64,000 bases of DNA, taken from contig CAYGQE010000003.1 of assembly GCA_964351995.1 (NCBI GenBank), forward strand, positions 1 through 64,000, in the 5' to 3' direction. Position 1 is the first letter of the stretch. Each line of letters begins with the position of its first letter. Made by a program: the position numbers and the translations under genes. The notes under the pieces were generated by a model that saw nothing but the letters and a program-made list of their open reading frames with translations, ran no database searches and was not told the DNA's origin. Below are positions 37,671 through 47,451 of the stretch, piece by piece. The DNA comes from SZUA-35 sp964351995 (lineage in GTDB: Bacteria > Actinomycetota > Acidimicrobiia > Acidimicrobiales > SZUA-35).

Positions 37671-38678
37671 ATGACCCGCAGCGCCCGCCACGTCAACCTC
37701 TCCTCTCGCCCGCATGGGGCACCCGTTCCCGAGAACTTCGAGGTGGTCGAAGCCGATGTGCCAGCACCGCAAGACGGTGAGATCGTGGTGGCCAACCGAT
37801 TCATGTCAGTCGACCCGTACATGCGGGGACGCATGAACGACGTGAAGTCCTACGTTCCGCCGTTCCAGATCGGCGAACCGCTGGAAGGCGGAGCCGTTGG
37901 TGAAGTGATCGAGTCGAACTCGCCAGACATCGCTGTTGGTGACCACGTGGTCCACGGCTTGGGTTGGCGTGAGATCGCAGTTTTGCCCGCATCCCAAGCG
38001 CAGCCAGCGGCAAACATCGATGGCGTCTCACTCTCGGCCAACCTCGGCGTGCTCGGCATGCCGGGGATGACGGCGTATGCCGGGCTTCTCGATGTGGCGT
38101 CGTTCAAAGAAGGCGACGCCGTGTTCGTGTCTGGCGCCGCCGGTGCGGTGGGCTCCCTCGTGGGCCAGCTCGCCAAGTTGAAGGGGGCCTCGCTGGTCAT
38201 CGGCTCCGCTGGTTCAGACGACAAAGTCGCTTGGTTGACCGAAGAGCTCGGCTACGACACTGCGTTCAACTACAAGTCCGGGCCAGTGGCGAAGCAGCTG
38301 TTCGCCTGCGCTCCCGATGGCATCGACGTCTACTTCGACAACGTCGGCGGCGATCACCTGGAAGCCGCACTCCACTCACTCAATGTGCACGGCCGAGTGG
38401 CCTTGTGTGGCGCCATCTCGGTCTACAACAACACCGAACCGCCAGCTGGTCCGAACAATCTGACGCTTGCGATCGGCAAGCGCCTCAACCTTCGTGGCTT
38501 CATCGTCAGCGATCACGCTGACATGCGCAGCGACTTCGTCCGCGAGGTCGGAGGCTGGCTCGCCGACGGGACCATCAAGGCCGAGGAGACCGTGATGCAA
38601 GGAATCGAGAGTGCCGGTGATGCGTTCATCGGCCTCCTTGCTGGCGCCAACACCGGAAAGATGGTCGTCGAACTCTGA
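37671..38678 (+). CDS. NADP-dependent zinc-free MDR oxidoreductase (CurA/leukotriene B4 dehydrogenase-like)
   Basis: 335 aa. Typical CurA/PTGR text: SVDPYMRGRMND, LGMPGMTAYAGLLDV, nucleotide loop VSGAAGAVGSLVGQLAKLKG, VYFDNVGGDHLEAAL, CGAISVYN and TVMQGIESAGDAFIGLLAG. There are no zinc ligands. It reduces activated C=C bonds of enones or enoyl compounds with NADPH. It follows the formamidase by 13 bp, so it may be the last gene of the kynurenine operon and could reduce an unsaturated ring-cleavage intermediate (inference). Confidence 0.9.
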   Translation: MTRSARHVNLSSRPHGAPVPENFEVVEADVPAPQDGEIVVANRFMSVDPYMRGRMNDVKSYVPPFQIGEPLEGGAVGEVIESNSPDIAVGDHVVHGLGWREIAVLPASQAQPAANIDGVSLSANLGVLGMPGMTAYAGLLDVASFKEGDAVFVSGAAGAVGSLVGQLAKLKGASLVIGSAGSDDKVAWLTEELGYDTAFNYKSGPVAKQLFACAPDGIDVYFDNVGGDHLEAALHSLNVHGRVALCGAISVYNNTEPPAGPNNLTLAIGKRLNLRGFIVSDHADMRSDFVREVGGWLADGTIKAEETVMQGIESAGDAFIGLLAGANTGKMVVEL

Positions 38679-38705
38679 TGCAGCCTTGCGAACCGAGCTC
38701 GGTGC

Positions 38706-40082
38706 TCACGCTTGCAGCCGAGTCCAGCATTCGATGATCGCTTCGGCGCTCTGGTCGATGTCGTCCGCCGTTGTCTCGTAGCCGGACACACTCAACCGCA
38801 TGGCTCTTCGGCCGTGCCAGGTCGTGCCACCGGCCCAGCAGGTGCCGTCGGCCTGAACGGCGGCGATGACCTTCTCGGTCATCGAGTCGCTGCCGAACGA
38901 CACCAGGACCTGATTCAGCACGACGTCATGCAAGACCTCAGCGCCAGCGAGTGTCAGCAACTCGGCGAAATGGGTGGCAAGGTCGCAGCACCGATCGATG
39001 AGATCGGCGACACCGTCGCGGCCGAGGGTGCGAAGCGCAGCCCACGTCTCGATGCCCCTGGCCCGTTGCGACATCTGGAGACCGAGATGCATCGGGGCCC
39101 GGCCGCCCATGTCGGGCAGGTAGGCAGCATCGGCCCGCATCGACCGTGCCAGCGCCGTGCCATCAGCCACCACCGCCAGCGCCGCGTCGTAGTTCACGTT
39201 CAACCATTTGTGGGCGTCGACGGCCCACGAGTCTGCGCCATCAACGCCGGCGATCAGGTCTCGGCGCGAAGGCGAGGCGGCAGCCCACAACCCGAAGGCG
39301 CCATCGACATGCACCCACGCACCGGCAGCTTTCGCAGACGGGATCACCTCGGCAAAGGGATCGCTGTGTCCGGTGTTCACGTTGCCGGCTTGGAGGATGA
39401 CGATGGTGGGCCCATCGATGTTCTCGAGCCTGATCGCCAGCCCCAATGGATCGAGGCGACCCTCACGATCAGTCTCGACCAACTCGATCCGGTCCCGACC
39501 TAGGCCAGCCAACGCCACGGCCTTCGTGGCGGACACGTGCACCTCGGCTCCGGCCACGACCGTGATGGCAGGCGCTCCAGCAAGACCTTGGCCGGGAACG
39601 TCCCAACCAGCGTTGTGCAACAAAGCGTCGCGAGCAGCAATGAGCCCGATCAGGTTCGCTTCGCTCGCGCCGCCGCAGAAGACACCGGTTGCAGTCGAGG
39701 GCAGGGTGAGTGCTTCGATCATCCAACGGGCGGCGGTTTCGTCGAGCGCCGATGCCGTTGGCGACATGGCTGGCAGGGCGCCGTTCTGATCCCATGCCGA
39801 GGCAATTGCTGCTGCGGCCATGGCGACAGGCTGCGCTCCGCCCGTCACGAAGCCGAAGTACCTCGGGCCATTGGATCGAACCGTGGCGGGAGATCCAACC
39901 GTGGTCAAGAGGTCGATCGTGTCGGCCGCAGACCTGCTGTCTGTGGGCCAGTCACCAGTGAGCTGGTCCAACAGTTCGACAGCTTCGGCCGGGGGAGCGA
40001 CAGGCCCGGAACTGGCCAAGTAGTCGAGCGCATACCGGTGTCCGAGTGCCAGAACATCTTCGGACGGATCAGGATCTGCCAT
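38706..40082 (-). CDS. PLP-dependent decarboxylase (aromatic/glutamate decarboxylase family)
   Basis: 458 aa. GPRYFGFVTGGAQPVAMAAA, GVFCGGASEANLIGL, WVHVDGAFGLWAAAS and the PLP-Lys motif SWAVDAHKWLNVNYDAA define pyridoxal-dependent decarboxylase group II. These remove the carboxyl of amino acids such as tryptophan, DOPA, glutamate or aspartate. Some relatives are lyases or aldehyde synthases. The substrate is not readable here. Convergent with the preceding oxidoreductase. Confidence 0.9.
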   Translation of the reverse strand: MADPDPSEDVLALGHRYALDYLASSGPVAPPAEAVELLDQLTGDWPTDSRSAADTIDLLTTVGSPATVRSNGPRYFGFVTGGAQPVAMAAAAIASAWDQNGALPAMSPTASALDETAARWMIEALTLPSTATGVFCGGASEANLIGLIAARDALLHNAGWDVPGQGLAGAPAITVVAGAEVHVSATKAVALAGLGRDRIELVETDREGRLDPLGLAIRLENIDGPTIVILQAGNVNTGHSDPFAEVIPSAKAAGAWVHVDGAFGLWAAASPSRRDLIAGVDGADSWAVDAHKWLNVNYDAALAVVADGTALARSMRADAAYLPDMGGRAPMHLGLQMSQRARGIETWAALRTLGRDGVADLIDRCCDLATHFAELLTLAGAEVLHDVVLNQVLVSFGSDSMTEKVIAAVQADGTCWAGGTTWHGRRAMRLSVSGYETTADDIDQSAEAIIECWTRLQA

Positions 40083-40208
40083 CGCGGCACCCTAGAACGT
40101 TGAACGGGCGACCGACGCAAGGTCGGCGACTCGAATTGCCTTCGCCGGCTTGGTGTTCGAAGCTGCACCCGGCTGAGCAACGAGCACGACCACACACAGG
40201 AGGCCCTC

Positions 40209-41432
40209 ATGGGTGACGCACTGATCATCGACGCATGCCGGACACCACGCGGCATTGGCAAGCAAGGCAAGGGCGCCCTCGCCCACCTGCATCCTCAACA
40301 CCTCGGTTCCACGGTGCTCAAAGCCTTGGCCGAGCGCACCGGCATCGACACCGCCGAAGTCGACGACGTCGTGTGGGGCACCAGCTCACAAGTCGCTGAA
40401 CAGAGCGGCGACATCGGCCGGATGTCGGCTCTCGATGCCGGCTTCGACGTCAAGGCAAGCGGTATGACCCTCGACCGTTTCTGTGGCTCGGGCATCACCA
40501 GCGCGAACATCGCTGCCGCATCGGTCATGGCCGGAATGGAAGATCTGGTTGTCTCGGGCGGCACCGAAATGATGTCGCTGCCCAAGCCAGGAATGCTCCC
40601 GATGGGGGCGAACAATCCGCACCTCCAGGATCTCCATCCGCAATCGCACCAGGGCGTGTGCGCCGACGCCATCGCAACGCTCGAGGGCATTCCTCGCACC
40701 GCGCTCGATGCATTGGCGGCAGAGTCGCAGGCCCGGGCGCAGCGCGCCATCGAAGAGGGGCGGTTCGACCGCAGCCTCGTTCCCGTGCTCAACCTCGACG
40801 GATCGATTGCCTTGGACCGCGAGCAGTTCCCCCGTCCAGGAACCACGGCCGAGTCGCTTGCGTCTCTGGCTCCGAGCTTCCCGGCCATCGCCGACTACAG
40901 GCACACCGAAGAATCGAAGACGTTCCGCGAGTTGATCAACCAGAAGTATCCAGACCTCGAGATCGAGCACGTGCATCACGCTGGCAACTCGTCCGGCGTG
41001 GTCGACGGCTCGGCTGCGATCCTGTGGGCCAGCCCCGACTATGCGAAGGCCCACGGACTGAAGGCACGGGCTCGGGTCGTGGCCACCGCCAACATGGGCG
41101 ACTGCCCGACCCTCATGTTGAATGCTCCGGTGCCAGCGGCGCACAAAGTACTGGCCAAGGCTGGCCTCTCGATCGATGACATCGACATCTGGGAGATCAA
41201 CGAGGCGTTCGCAGTGGTCTCAGAGAAGTTCCAACGGGATCTTGATCTCGACCGGGACAAAGTCAACGTCAACGGTGCGGCGATGGCGCTGGGTCACCCG
41301 ATCGGCGCCACCGGTGCGGTCCTCATCGGGACTGCGCTCGACGAGCTCGAGCGCAGCGATGGCCAGTTTGCGCTGATCACGATGTGCGCTGGCGGCGGCA
41401 TGGCCCCAGCCATCATCATCGAACGAGTCTGA
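40209..41432 (+). CDS. Acetyl-CoA acetyltransferase / 3-ketoacyl-CoA thiolase
   Basis: 407 aa thiolase. Acyl-enzyme Cys in DRFCGSGITSANIA (about 95), catalytic His in ALGHPIGATGAVL (about 360) and Cys in MCAGGGMAPA (about 390). IWEINEAFAVVSEKF is the NEAF motif. It catalyses the last step of beta-oxidation or the condensation of two acetyl-CoA. It is followed 8 bp later by the enoyl-CoA hydratase, so the two probably form a small beta-oxidation-like operon. Confidence 0.94.
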   Translation: MGDALIIDACRTPRGIGKQGKGALAHLHPQHLGSTVLKALAERTGIDTAEVDDVVWGTSSQVAEQSGDIGRMSALDAGFDVKASGMTLDRFCGSGITSANIAAASVMAGMEDLVVSGGTEMMSLPKPGMLPMGANNPHLQDLHPQSHQGVCADAIATLEGIPRTALDALAAESQARAQRAIEEGRFDRSLVPVLNLDGSIALDREQFPRPGTTAESLASLAPSFPAIADYRHTEESKTFRELINQKYPDLEIEHVHHAGNSSGVVDGSAAILWASPDYAKAHGLKARARVVATANMGDCPTLMLNAPVPAAHKVLAKAGLSIDDIDIWEINEAFAVVSEKFQRDLDLDRDKVNVNGAAMALGHPIGATGAVLIGTALDELERSDGQFALITMCAGGGMAPAIIIERV

Positions 41433-41440
41433 GCGGCAAC

Positions 41441-42244
41441 ATGATCGACGCACCTGAGTTCGAGACGATCCTGGCCGAGACCGATGGTGAGATCGGTCGT
41501 CTCACGCTCAACCGGCCCGACAAGCTGAACCCGCTGTCCACCAAGACCTTGCGCGAGATCGCCGCTGCCGCCCAGTGGTTCGACACGCAGCGTCACGTCA
41601 AGGTGGTGATCGTGTCGGGTTCGGGGCGCGCTTTCTCCGCTGGAGCCGACATTTCGAGCTTCGGCGACGCTGCGAGCAACGATGGTTTGAGTCCAAGAGA
41701 GTCAGCCGAAACCGGCTGGCTCATGGCCCGAGCCATGGAAGAGATGCGCGCGGTCACCATTGCCGCCATCTGGGGGCCGTGCGTTGGGGGAGGGCTGGTG
41801 CTTGCTGGATCGTGCGATTTCCGGATCGCCGCCGATGACACGTACTTCTCGATTCCCGAAGTCGATCTCGGGATTCCATTGGCATGGGGTGGCATCCCGC
41901 GGTTGGTTCGAGAGATCGGCGCAGCACTCACTCGAGACTTGGTGCTCACCTGCCGCCCGTTCTCCGCAGACGACGCCCTCGCCGCCGGCTTCTTGAATCA
42001 GGTCGTGCCAGCAGTCGACGTCATGACCACAGCGGAAGAGTTGGCGACGTCGCTTGCTGCCAAGTCTGGTCTCGTGCTGTATTCGACGAAGACCGCCATC
42101 AACGCTGCCCTCGAGGCAATGATCCCCGCCAGTGGGTCGTGGTCAGACGCCGACAGTCTGGTGGTCGCGCTCGGCGATCCCGAATCGAAGCGGCGTAGCG
42201 CCGAATACCTGGCAAGGGTGCGGGCCAGTCGAGCGAAGGGCTGA
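41441..42244 (+). CDS. Enoyl-CoA hydratase/isomerase (crotonase family)
   Basis: 267 aa from the ATG at 41441. RLTLNRPDKLNPLS, oxyanion-hole loops SGAGRAFSAGADI-like (SGSGRAFSAGADISSF) and AAIWGPCVGGGLVLAGSCDF, and EVDLGIPLAWGGIPRLVR. The first catalytic Glu position is occupied by Cys/Val in the second loop, so hydratase chemistry is uncertain and an isomerase or hydrolase role is possible. Convergent with the cyclophilin gene. Confidence 0.9.
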   Translation: MIDAPEFETILAETDGEIGRLTLNRPDKLNPLSTKTLREIAAAAQWFDTQRHVKVVIVSGSGRAFSAGADISSFGDAASNDGLSPRESAETGWLMARAMEEMRAVTIAAIWGPCVGGGLVLAGSCDFRIAADDTYFSIPEVDLGIPLAWGGIPRLVREIGAALTRDLVLTCRPFSADDALAAGFLNQVVPAVDVMTTAEELATSLAAKSGLVLYSTKTAINAALEAMIPASGSWSDADSLVVALGDPESKRRSAEYLARVRASRAKG

Positions 42245-42254
42245 GAACGGGCTG

Positions 42255-42818
42255 TCAGCCAGCCAGCGCGATCGAGTGGATCTCGACCGGTTGGTTCAGT
42301 ATCTGGCCAGCAAGACGTCGATTGCGTGTTGCCCCGTCGGCTTGCCTTACTGCAATGGAGCGTGCGACATCGAGGCCTTCGACCACCGTGCCGAACGCCG
42401 GGAACCCTCGGTCGTCAGGATCGGTTCGGCCACCGAAGTCGAGATCTGGATAGTCATCGAGGCAGATGAACCACTCCGATATGCCATGGTTGGTTCTGGA
42501 CAGGTCTCGTGCGAGCGAGACCGTTCCGGCTACGTGACGAAGGCCGCTGGCCTGGGTAGTCTCGAAGTCCTCCAGCATGGGGAGGTCCGGCTCGACCTTG
42601 GTGGCGCCGGTGATGACGCTGCAGAACGGGCCGCCTTGGATGAGCGGTTCACGATCGTGTCCAAGGGTGGCCGATCGATAGAACGTCGATCCGTCATAAG
42701 CACCCTGGTTCACGAGGTCGAGCACGTAGTTGATCGTCTTTGGTGCGACGTCGAGGTGGAGTTCAACGCAAATCACGCCAGCGGCGGTCCGCACCTCGAG
42801 CGAGGATGAGGCGCTCAT
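42255..42818 (-). CDS. Cyclophilin-type peptidyl-prolyl isomerase
   Basis: 187 aa. VELHLDVAPKTINYVLDLV, YDGSTFYRS, IQGGPFCSV, GTVSLARDL and EWFICLDDYPDLDFGG follow the small bacterial cyclophilin pattern. No signal peptide, so cytoplasmic. Its ATG overlaps the metH stop (ATGA), so it is translated as the last gene of the methionine operon, an unusual place for a foldase. Confidence 0.88.
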   Translation of the reverse strand: MSASSSLEVRTAAGVICVELHLDVAPKTINYVLDLVNQGAYDGSTFYRSATLGHDREPLIQGGPFCSVITGATKVEPDLPMLEDFETTQASGLRHVAGTVSLARDLSRTNHGISEWFICLDDYPDLDFGGRTDPDDRGFPAFGTVVEGLDVARSIAVRQADGATRNRRLAGQILNQPVEIHSIALAG

Positions 42819-45800
42819 GGCTTGAAGACCGGGGCGAGCCAGCGGGCGGCTTCGTCAACCGGCATGCCCTTGCGGGCGGCGTAGTCGTCGAGCTGATCTT
42901 GGCCGATCGAGCGCACACCGAAGTAGCGACTCTCGGGGTGTGCGAAGTAGAGCCCGCTGACCGCTGCTGCCGGCGTCATGGCAAACGACTCGGTGAGGGC
43001 GACACCGATGCGCTCGCTGGCGTCGAGCATGTCGAAGATCGTCTGCTTTTCGGTGTGGTCGGGACAGGCCGGGTAGCCGGGGGCCGGCCGGATGCCCTGG
43101 TACCGCTCACGAATGAGATCGTCATTGGTGAGTTCTTCTTCGGCATAGCCCCACAGATTGGTGCGAACGAGTTCGTGGAGATGCTCAGCGCACGCCTCAG
43201 CGAAACGATCGGCCAACGCTTTGACCATGATCGCCCGATAGTCGTCGTTGTCTGCTTCGAAGGCCGCGGCCAGCTCATCGACCCGAGTGCCAGTGGTGAC
43301 GGCAAACGCACCGATGTAGTCCTTGATGCCAGAATCGTCGGGTGCAATGAAGTCGGCAAGCGCCCAATTTGGGCGATCGTCGGCGTGGACCACCTGCTGG
43401 CGCACCGTGTGCAGGGTGGCCAACGGTGCGCTCCGGGTGCCATCGGTGTAGACGGCGATGTCATCACCAACAGCGTTGGCCGGCCAGAAGCCGACGACCG
43501 CCTTGGGTTCGATCCAGCGCTCGGTGATCATCTGATCGAGCATCGTCTGCGCATCATCAAACAGCTCACGGGCCGCAGGCCCAACGAGATCGTCGGTGAG
43601 GATGCGGGGGTAGGCACCGGCCAGATCCCAGGTGCGAAAGAACGGTGTCCAGTCGATGTACGCCCGAAGTGTCTCGAGCTCGATGTCATCGATGGCGCGA
43701 ACACCGGTGAACGACGGCTCGGTCGGAGAGAACTGTGACCAATCGATCGCGGCTCGGTTGCGTCGAGCGGCTTCGATGTCGACGAGGGGGATCTTCTTGC
43801 CTCCGGCTCGAGCGACTCGAACCGCGTCGTAGGTTGATCGGATCTCGCGCTTGTAGACGTCGGCACCGTCGCCCAAGAGTTCGCTGACCACGCCAACGGC
43901 ACGGGACGCATCGGGCACGTAGATCGTGCTTCCGGAGTACGTGGGCTCGATCTTGACCGCGGTGTGGACTTCGCTCGTGGTGGCACCACCGATCATCAAC
44001 GGAATGGTGAAGCCCTCGGCCTCCATGTTGGTGGCGACCCGCACCATCTCGTCGAGGCTCGGGGTGATGAGCCCCGAAACGCCGATGATGTCGACGTTCT
44101 CCTCCATCGCGGTGCGGAGGATCTTCTCTGGCGGCACCATCACGCCGAGGTCGATCACCTCGTAGTTGTTGCAGCCCAACACGACACCCACGATGTTCTT
44201 GCCAATGTCGTGGACGTCGCCCTTCGCCGTGGCCATCAAGACCTTGCCGGCGCTGCGCGCTTCACCGCCTTCAGCTGCCATGAAGGGTTCGAGGTGGGCG
44301 ACCGCCTTCTTCATCACGCGGGCGCTCTTCACGACCTGGGGCAGGAACATCTTCCCGGCACCGAACAGATCGCCAACGACATTCATGCCGTCCATCAGCG
44401 GACCTTCGATGACGTGCAACGAACGCTCGGCGCCCTGCCGTGCCTCTTCGGCATCGTCGACGACGAATTCGTCGAGCCCATGGACCAAGGCATGGATGAG
44501 CCGCTCCTCGACCGGCCGCTCGCGCCAGGTCATGTCCAACGCAGCAGCCCTGGCTGATGATTGAGCATCGGAGGCAACCTCGATGAGGCGCTCGGTCGAG
44601 TCATCCCGACGATTGAACAATACGTCTTCGATGCGCTCACGAAGGTCGGAGGGGATGTCTTCGTAGACCGGCAACCGACCGGCGTTGACGATCGCCATCG
44701 TGAGGCCAGCTTGCACGGCGTGGAAGAGGAAGACGGTGTGGATCGCCTCTCTCAGCGGGTTGTTGCCTCGGAACGAGAACGACAGATTGCTGAGGCCACC
44801 CGACACGTTGACCAGCGGCATACGCCGCTTGATTTCGCGAGCGGCGTCGATGAAGTCAACGCCGTAGCGAGCGTGCGCTTCGATACCGGTGGCCACGGCA
44901 AAGATGTTGGGGTCGAAGATGATGTCTTCCGGGTCGAATCCGACCCGTTCGGTCAAGAGGTCATAGGCCCGCTGACAGACGTCGACCTTCTGCTGGAAGG
45001 TCTCCGCTTGGCCTGTCTCGTCGAATGCCATGACGACAACGGCAGCGCCGTAGCGCTGCGCAAGACGCGCCTGCTCGAGGAATTGCTCCTCGCCCTCCTT
45101 CATCGAGATCGAGTTCACGACCGACTTGCCCTGCAAGCACTTCAGTCCGGCTTCGATGATGCTCCATTTGGAGGAGTCGATCATGACCGGCACTTTGGTG
45201 ATGTCTGGTTCGGTGGCGATGAGGTTCAGATAGCGAACCATTGCCTCCTCGGATTCGAGCATGCCCTCGTCCATGTTGACATCGATGATCTGGGCTCCGT
45301 TGTCGACCTGGTCGCGAGCAACAGCGACCGCCTCGTCGAAGTGGCCCTCGAGGATGAGCTTGGCGAACTTGGCGGAACCGGTGACGTTGGTGCGTTCGCC
45401 GACGTTGACCAGGAGTGAGTCGGCGTCGATGGTCATGGGCTCGAGGCCAGACAGGCGAGTGGCCCGTGGCCGCACGGGAGTCGGGCGAGCGTTAGCTCTG
45501 GCGGCATAGGCGGCGATGGCAGCGATGTGCTCGGGCGTCGTGCCACAGCAGCCGCCGACGATGTTCACCGTCTCGGCCGACAGCATCTCGCCGACGACCG
45601 GTGCCATCTGTTCTGGCGTCTCGTCGTACTCGCCGAGTTCGTTCGGCAATCCAGCGTTGGGATGGCAGCTGATGTGGGTGTCAGCGACTCGGGACAGTTC
45701 GGCGATGTGGCCCTTCAGGTCACGTGCGCCCAAGGCGCAGTTGAGGCCGACGGACAGCGGCTTGGCGTGGCGCACCGAGTTCCAGAACGCTTCTGCAGTC

Positions 45801-46489
45801 TGCCCGGAGAGTGTTCGGCCCGAGAGGTCGGTGATGGTGCCCGAGATCATGAGCGGAATGTCGACGTCGTGTTCGTCGCGGTAGGCCATCACGGCGTAGA
45901 TGGCGGCCTTTGCGTTGAGCGTGTCGAAGATGGTCTCGATCATGACGACGTCGGCGCCGCCTTCGAGAAGTCCGTCGAGTGCTTCGGTGTAGGCGTCACG
46001 GAGTTCATCGAAGGTGACGTCACGGCGAGCGGGGTCGTTCACGTCCGGCGAGATCGAACAGGTCTTGCTCGTTGGTCCGAGCACACCGACCACCCAGCGA
46101 GGACGCTCCGGAGTGCTGAGCTCGTCGGCAACTGTGCGAGCGATCTTGGCGCCGGCAACATTGAGGTCGCGGGCGAGGTGTTCCAACTCGTAGTCGGCCT
46201 GGCTGGTGGTCGTGGAGTTGAACGTGTTGGTGCTGAGTAGATCGGCCCCGGCATTGGCAAAGGAACGGTGAATGTCGGCAATGACCTCGGGCCGAGTCAG
46301 CGACAACAGATCGTTGTTGCCCTGGAGGTCGACCGGATGGTCGCCCAACGCTGGGTGGCTGGCTGAGCTGCGGAAGTCGGCTTCGGTGAGGTTGAGGTTC
46401 TGGATGCTGGTGCCCATGGCGCCGTCGAAGACCAGCACACGGTCTGCGAGGTGCATCCGAAGGGTGGCGATGCGTTCGGAACGGTTCAT
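42815..46489 (-). CDS. metH: Cobalamin-dependent methionine synthase
   Basis: 1224 aa from the ATG at 46489, which overlaps the metF stop as ATGA. The frame is open further upstream, inside metF. Domains in order: homocysteine-binding (1-310; DGAMGTSIQ, zinc cysteines in GLNCALG and GGCCGTTPEH), pterin-binding (about 350-620; NVGERTNVTGSAKF), cobalamin cap and binding (about 640-880; DVHDIGKN with the cobalt His at about 757, GVSGLITPSLDEM) and SAM-dependent reactivation domain (about 900-1224; GFWPANAVGDDI, RPAPGYPACPDH). It transfers methyl from methyltetrahydrofolate to homocysteine. All four modules are present. Confidence 0.97.
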   Translation of the reverse strand: MNRSERIATLRMHLADRVLVFDGAMGTSIQNLNLTEADFRSSASHPALGDHPVDLQGNNDLLSLTRPEVIADIHRSFANAGADLLSTNTFNSTTTSQADYELEHLARDLNVAGAKIARTVADELSTPERPRWVVGVLGPTSKTCSISPDVNDPARRDVTFDELRDAYTEALDGLLEGGADVVMIETIFDTLNAKAAIYAVMAYRDEHDVDIPLMISGTITDLSGRTLSGQTAEAFWNSVRHAKPLSVGLNCALGARDLKGHIAELSRVADTHISCHPNAGLPNELGEYDETPEQMAPVVGEMLSAETVNIVGGCCGTTPEHIAAIAAYAARANARPTPVRPRATRLSGLEPMTIDADSLLVNVGERTNVTGSAKFAKLILEGHFDEAVAVARDQVDNGAQIIDVNMDEGMLESEEAMVRYLNLIATEPDITKVPVMIDSSKWSIIEAGLKCLQGKSVVNSISMKEGEEQFLEQARLAQRYGAAVVVMAFDETGQAETFQQKVDVCQRAYDLLTERVGFDPEDIIFDPNIFAVATGIEAHARYGVDFIDAAREIKRRMPLVNVSGGLSNLSFSFRGNNPLREAIHTVFLFHAVQAGLTMAIVNAGRLPVYEDIPSDLRERIEDVLFNRRDDSTERLIEVASDAQSSARAAALDMTWRERPVEERLIHALVHGLDEFVVDDAEEARQGAERSLHVIEGPLMDGMNVVGDLFGAGKMFLPQVVKSARVMKKAVAHLEPFMAAEGGEARSAGKVLMATAKGDVHDIGKNIVGVVLGCNNYEVIDLGVMVPPEKILRTAMEENVDIIGVSGLITPSLDEMVRVATNMEAEGFTIPLMIGGATTSEVHTAVKIEPTYSGSTIYVPDASRAVGVVSELLGDGADVYKREIRSTYDAVRVARAGGKKIPLVDIEAARRNRAAIDWSQFSPTEPSFTGVRAIDDIELETLRAYIDWTPFFRTWDLAGAYPRILTDDLVGPAARELFDDAQTMLDQMITERWIEPKAVVGFWPANAVGDDIAVYTDGTRSAPLATLHTVRQQVVHADDRPNWALADFIAPDDSGIKDYIGAFAVTTGTRVDELAAAFEADNDDYRAIMVKALADRFAEACAEHLHELVRTNLWGYAEEELTNDDLIRERYQGIRPAPGYPACPDHTEKQTIFDMLDASERIGVALTESFAMTPAAAVSGLYFAHPESRYFGVRSIGQDQLDDYAARKGMPVDEAARWLAPVFKP

Positions 46490-47451
46490 GATGCTTTGGC
46501 CTCGGCAGATGCGACGGTTGTGGGTGAAAGGCCGAGGATCCTGCACGTGGCAGCAGTGAGGTTAGGCTTGTTCATCGTGTAGAAGTGAAAGTCCCGGACG
46601 CCGTGCTCGACGAGCCGCTTGCATTGCTCAGCGGCCACCGTGGCGGCCACGAGATCACGAATGTCGGGGGTGTCGTCGAGACCGTCGAAGAGCTGATGCA
46701 TCCATGTGGGGACCTCGGTGCCGCATCGTTTGGAGAAGCGACAGATGCCAGCGAAGTTCGTCACCGGCATGATGCCGGGGACGATGGGTGCGGTGATGCC
46801 GGCGGCCCGGGCGTCATCGAGAAAGCGCAGGAACACGTCGGCATTGAAGAAGAACTGGGTGAGCGCCCGGTCAGCGCCTGCATCGATCTTCCGCTTGAGG
46901 CTGTCCATGTCAGCCTTGGCCGAAGCCGCTTTGGGATGGACCTCGGGGTAGGCGCCCACCGAGATCTCGATGTCGTCGGCGTCGGGTCGAGCACGAATTC
47001 CCGCCACGAGATCGGCGGCATCGCGGTAGCCGTCGGGATGGACGCCGTTCAAGCACCCGTCGTCGATGCCGTCGGGGGCGTCGCCTCGAAGGGCGACGAT
47101 GTGCTTGACCCCGCGAGCCTGATAGTCGTCGATGACACCCCCAATGGTGTCTCGGCATGCGGAGACACAGGTCAGGTGGCCGGCGACCGGAAGGTCGGGA
47201 ATCGAGCTGAGCTGGTCGAGAGCGGCAAACGTGGTGTCCTGGCTGCTCCCACCAGCGCCATAGGTGACGCTGACAAACGAGGGATTGAACCCGGCGAGCG
47301 CCGTTGCGCTGGCTTCGAGGTTCTTCGACCCCGCCGCTGTCGCAGGCGGAAAGAACTCAAATGACACTCGGAGATCTGAGGTGATCGGCGTGGCGGGGCT
47401 GTGACGGCGGCTCAGGCGGTCAGCGGCTTCGTCGATCAGTTGGTTGTTCAT
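46486..47451 (-). CDS. metF: Methylenetetrahydrofolate reductase
   Basis: 321 aa TIM-barrel flavoprotein. SFEFFPPATAAGSKNLEA, VSVTYGAGGSSQDTT, HIVALRGDAPDG and TQFFFNADVFLRF are typical MetF segments. It reduces methylene-THF to methyl-THF, the methyl donor for the downstream MetH. The start overlaps the stop of the ArsR-methyltransferase gene (TGATG) and the stop overlaps metH, so the three are translationally chained. Confidence 0.96.
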   Translation of the reverse strand: MNNQLIDEAADRLSRRHSPATPITSDLRVSFEFFPPATAAGSKNLEASATALAGFNPSFVSVTYGAGGSSQDTTFAALDQLSSIPDLPVAGHLTCVSACRDTIGGVIDDYQARGVKHIVALRGDAPDGIDDGCLNGVHPDGYRDAADLVAGIRARPDADDIEISVGAYPEVHPKAASAKADMDSLKRKIDAGADRALTQFFFNADVFLRFLDDARAAGITAPIVPGIMPVTNFAGICRFSKRCGTEVPTWMHQLFDGLDDTPDIRDLVAATVAAEQCKRLVEHGVRDFHFYTMNKPNLTAATCRILGLSPTTVASAEAKAS

